The notes beneath the pieces were generated by a model that searched no databases, was not told the DNA's origin, and worked only from the letters and a program-made list of their open reading frames with translations. A DNA stretch of 34,158 bases from assembly GCA_902168085.1 (NCBI GenBank), contig CABHOP010000050.1, positions 1 to 34,158 of the forward strand, written 5' to 3'. This document shows, in pieces, positions 33,578 to 34,158 of the stretch. Positions within the stretch are counted from its first letter, which is position 1. Each line of letters opens with the position of its first letter. The translations under genes and the position numbers were made by a program. The DNA comes from an uncultured Bacteroides sp. Its GTDB lineage: Bacteria > Bacteroidota > Bacteroidia > Chitinophagales > Chitinophagaceae.

Positions 33578-34158
33578 ATGCTGTACGCGATAGTAGATAT
33601 TGAAACGACGGGGAGTTTTGCCGCTGGAAACGGCATTACCGAGATAGCTATTGTGATACATGACGGTAAAGAGGTTATTAACTTCTACGAGAGCCTTGTC
33701 AACCCACACGCCGCCATTCCATACTTCATACAGCGGCTTACGGGTATTACCAATGAAATGGTGGCCCACGCACCCTCTTTCCACGAGATAGCGGCACAAG
33801 TGTACGAGCTGTTGCAGGATAAGGTATTCGTAGCCCACAATGTCAATTTCGACTACTCCTTCCTGAAGCACCATATGGAAGCCGCAGGGTATATGCTGGA
33901 TGAGCGCAAGCTGTGTACGGTACGCCTGTCGCGCAAGATATTGCCGGGTTTGCGCAGCTATAGCCTGGGCAAGCTGTGCCACCAGGTGGGTATCAACCTT
34001 AGTAATCATCACCGTGCAGGTGGCGATGCATTGGCTACGGCACATTTGTTTGCCATGCTGGTGGCCAATGATAAGGAAGAAGTAATAAGCGGCATGCTGA
34101 AAGGTCGCAACAGTGAGCAATACCTACCGCCGCATGTGCCGGTAGAACAGGTAGATAA
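33578..34158 (+). CDS. DnaQ-type 3'-5' exonuclease (N-terminal part, runs off the window)
   Basis: The frame opens at the ATG at 33578 and is still open at the window end (193 codons). It has DEDDh exonuclease motifs: ExoI YAIVDIETTG (Asp and Glu), ExoII VAHNVNFDYSFL, and ExoIII HHRAGGDALATAHLF (His and Asp). In Bacteroidota this start (ETTGSFAAGNGITEIAIV) is typical of proteins in which the exonuclease is fused to a GIY-YIG/UvrC-like nuclease domain; that part would lie beyond the window and is only inferred. The likely role is DNA repair or proofreading-type trimming. Confidence 0.88.
   Translation, partial: MLYAIVDIETTGSFAAGNGITEIAIVIHDGKEVINFYESLVNPHAAIPYFIQRLTGITNEMVAHAPSFHEIAAQVYELLQDKVFVAHNVNFDYSFLKHHMEAAGYMLDERKLCTVRLSRKILPGLRSYSLGKLCHQVGINLSNHHRAGGDALATAHLFAMLVANDKEEVISGMLKGRNSEQYLPPHVPVEQVD

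Overview
The window looks like a chromosomal segment of a Bacteroidota bacterium, most likely of the Chitinophagaceae/Chitinophagales type. Signs are the long Pro/Glu- and Gly/Arg-rich IF2, the long (about 670 aa) IspG with a central insert, small Bacteroidota-type proteins (DUF4834, DUF3109), starts without Shine-Dalgarno sequences, and promoters of the TTTG / TAnnTTTG type with a 20-nt spacer. The lineage call is inference from these features, not from a search.

Region 1 (1-6.2 kb) is an AT-richer accessory island read entirely leftward. It holds an AAA ATPase/subtilase pair matching the IetAS anti-phage and plasmid-maintenance system (ietA 5192-6142, ietS 2705-5185). Next come a start-less open frame (2492-2638), a large KAP P-loop NTPase (349-2490) and the N-terminal stub of one more gene (182-367). 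The stub is cut by what looks like the terminal repeat array of an IS21-family element (about 101-195).

Region 2 (6.2-6.95 kb) is a scrambled tRNA cluster. It has the 3' half of a tRNA-Leu(CAA), both halves of a tRNA-Asn in opposite orientations about 200 nt apart, an inverted copy of the 5' half of the neighbouring tRNA, and one intact CAT-anticodon tRNA (6858-6931). Each minus-strand tRNA or remnant is followed by its own hairpin. This is the boundary between island and core chromosome and probably an integration hotspot.

Region 3 (7-34.2 kb) is dense core genome. It contains a HAD phosphatase and a DUF4834 protein; the translation operon rimP-nusA-infB behind an attenuator-like leader; prfA; a two-gene polysaccharide pair (Wzz-like co-polymerase and O-antigen ligase/polymerase); and ispG facing it. 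Then come an alpha/beta hydrolase, a CBS protein and a DUF3109 protein, with the divergently oriented rpoN-DUF1801 pair facing them. They are followed by an alanine dehydrogenase-type enzyme and a TerB-like protein, facing a folD-queE-uppP operon. Then come a Nif3-like protein with a coiled-coil zinc-ribbon protein, etfB-etfA, an arsR-SRPBCC-SRPBCC operon with a clear autoregulatory operator, a DUF481-like outer-membrane barrel, and a DnaQ-type exonuclease that runs off the right edge.

The most interesting parts are the ietAS/KAP island with its interrupted downstream gene, the inverted tRNA halves next to it, the rimP leader hairpin, and the arsR operator laid exactly over a consensus promoter.
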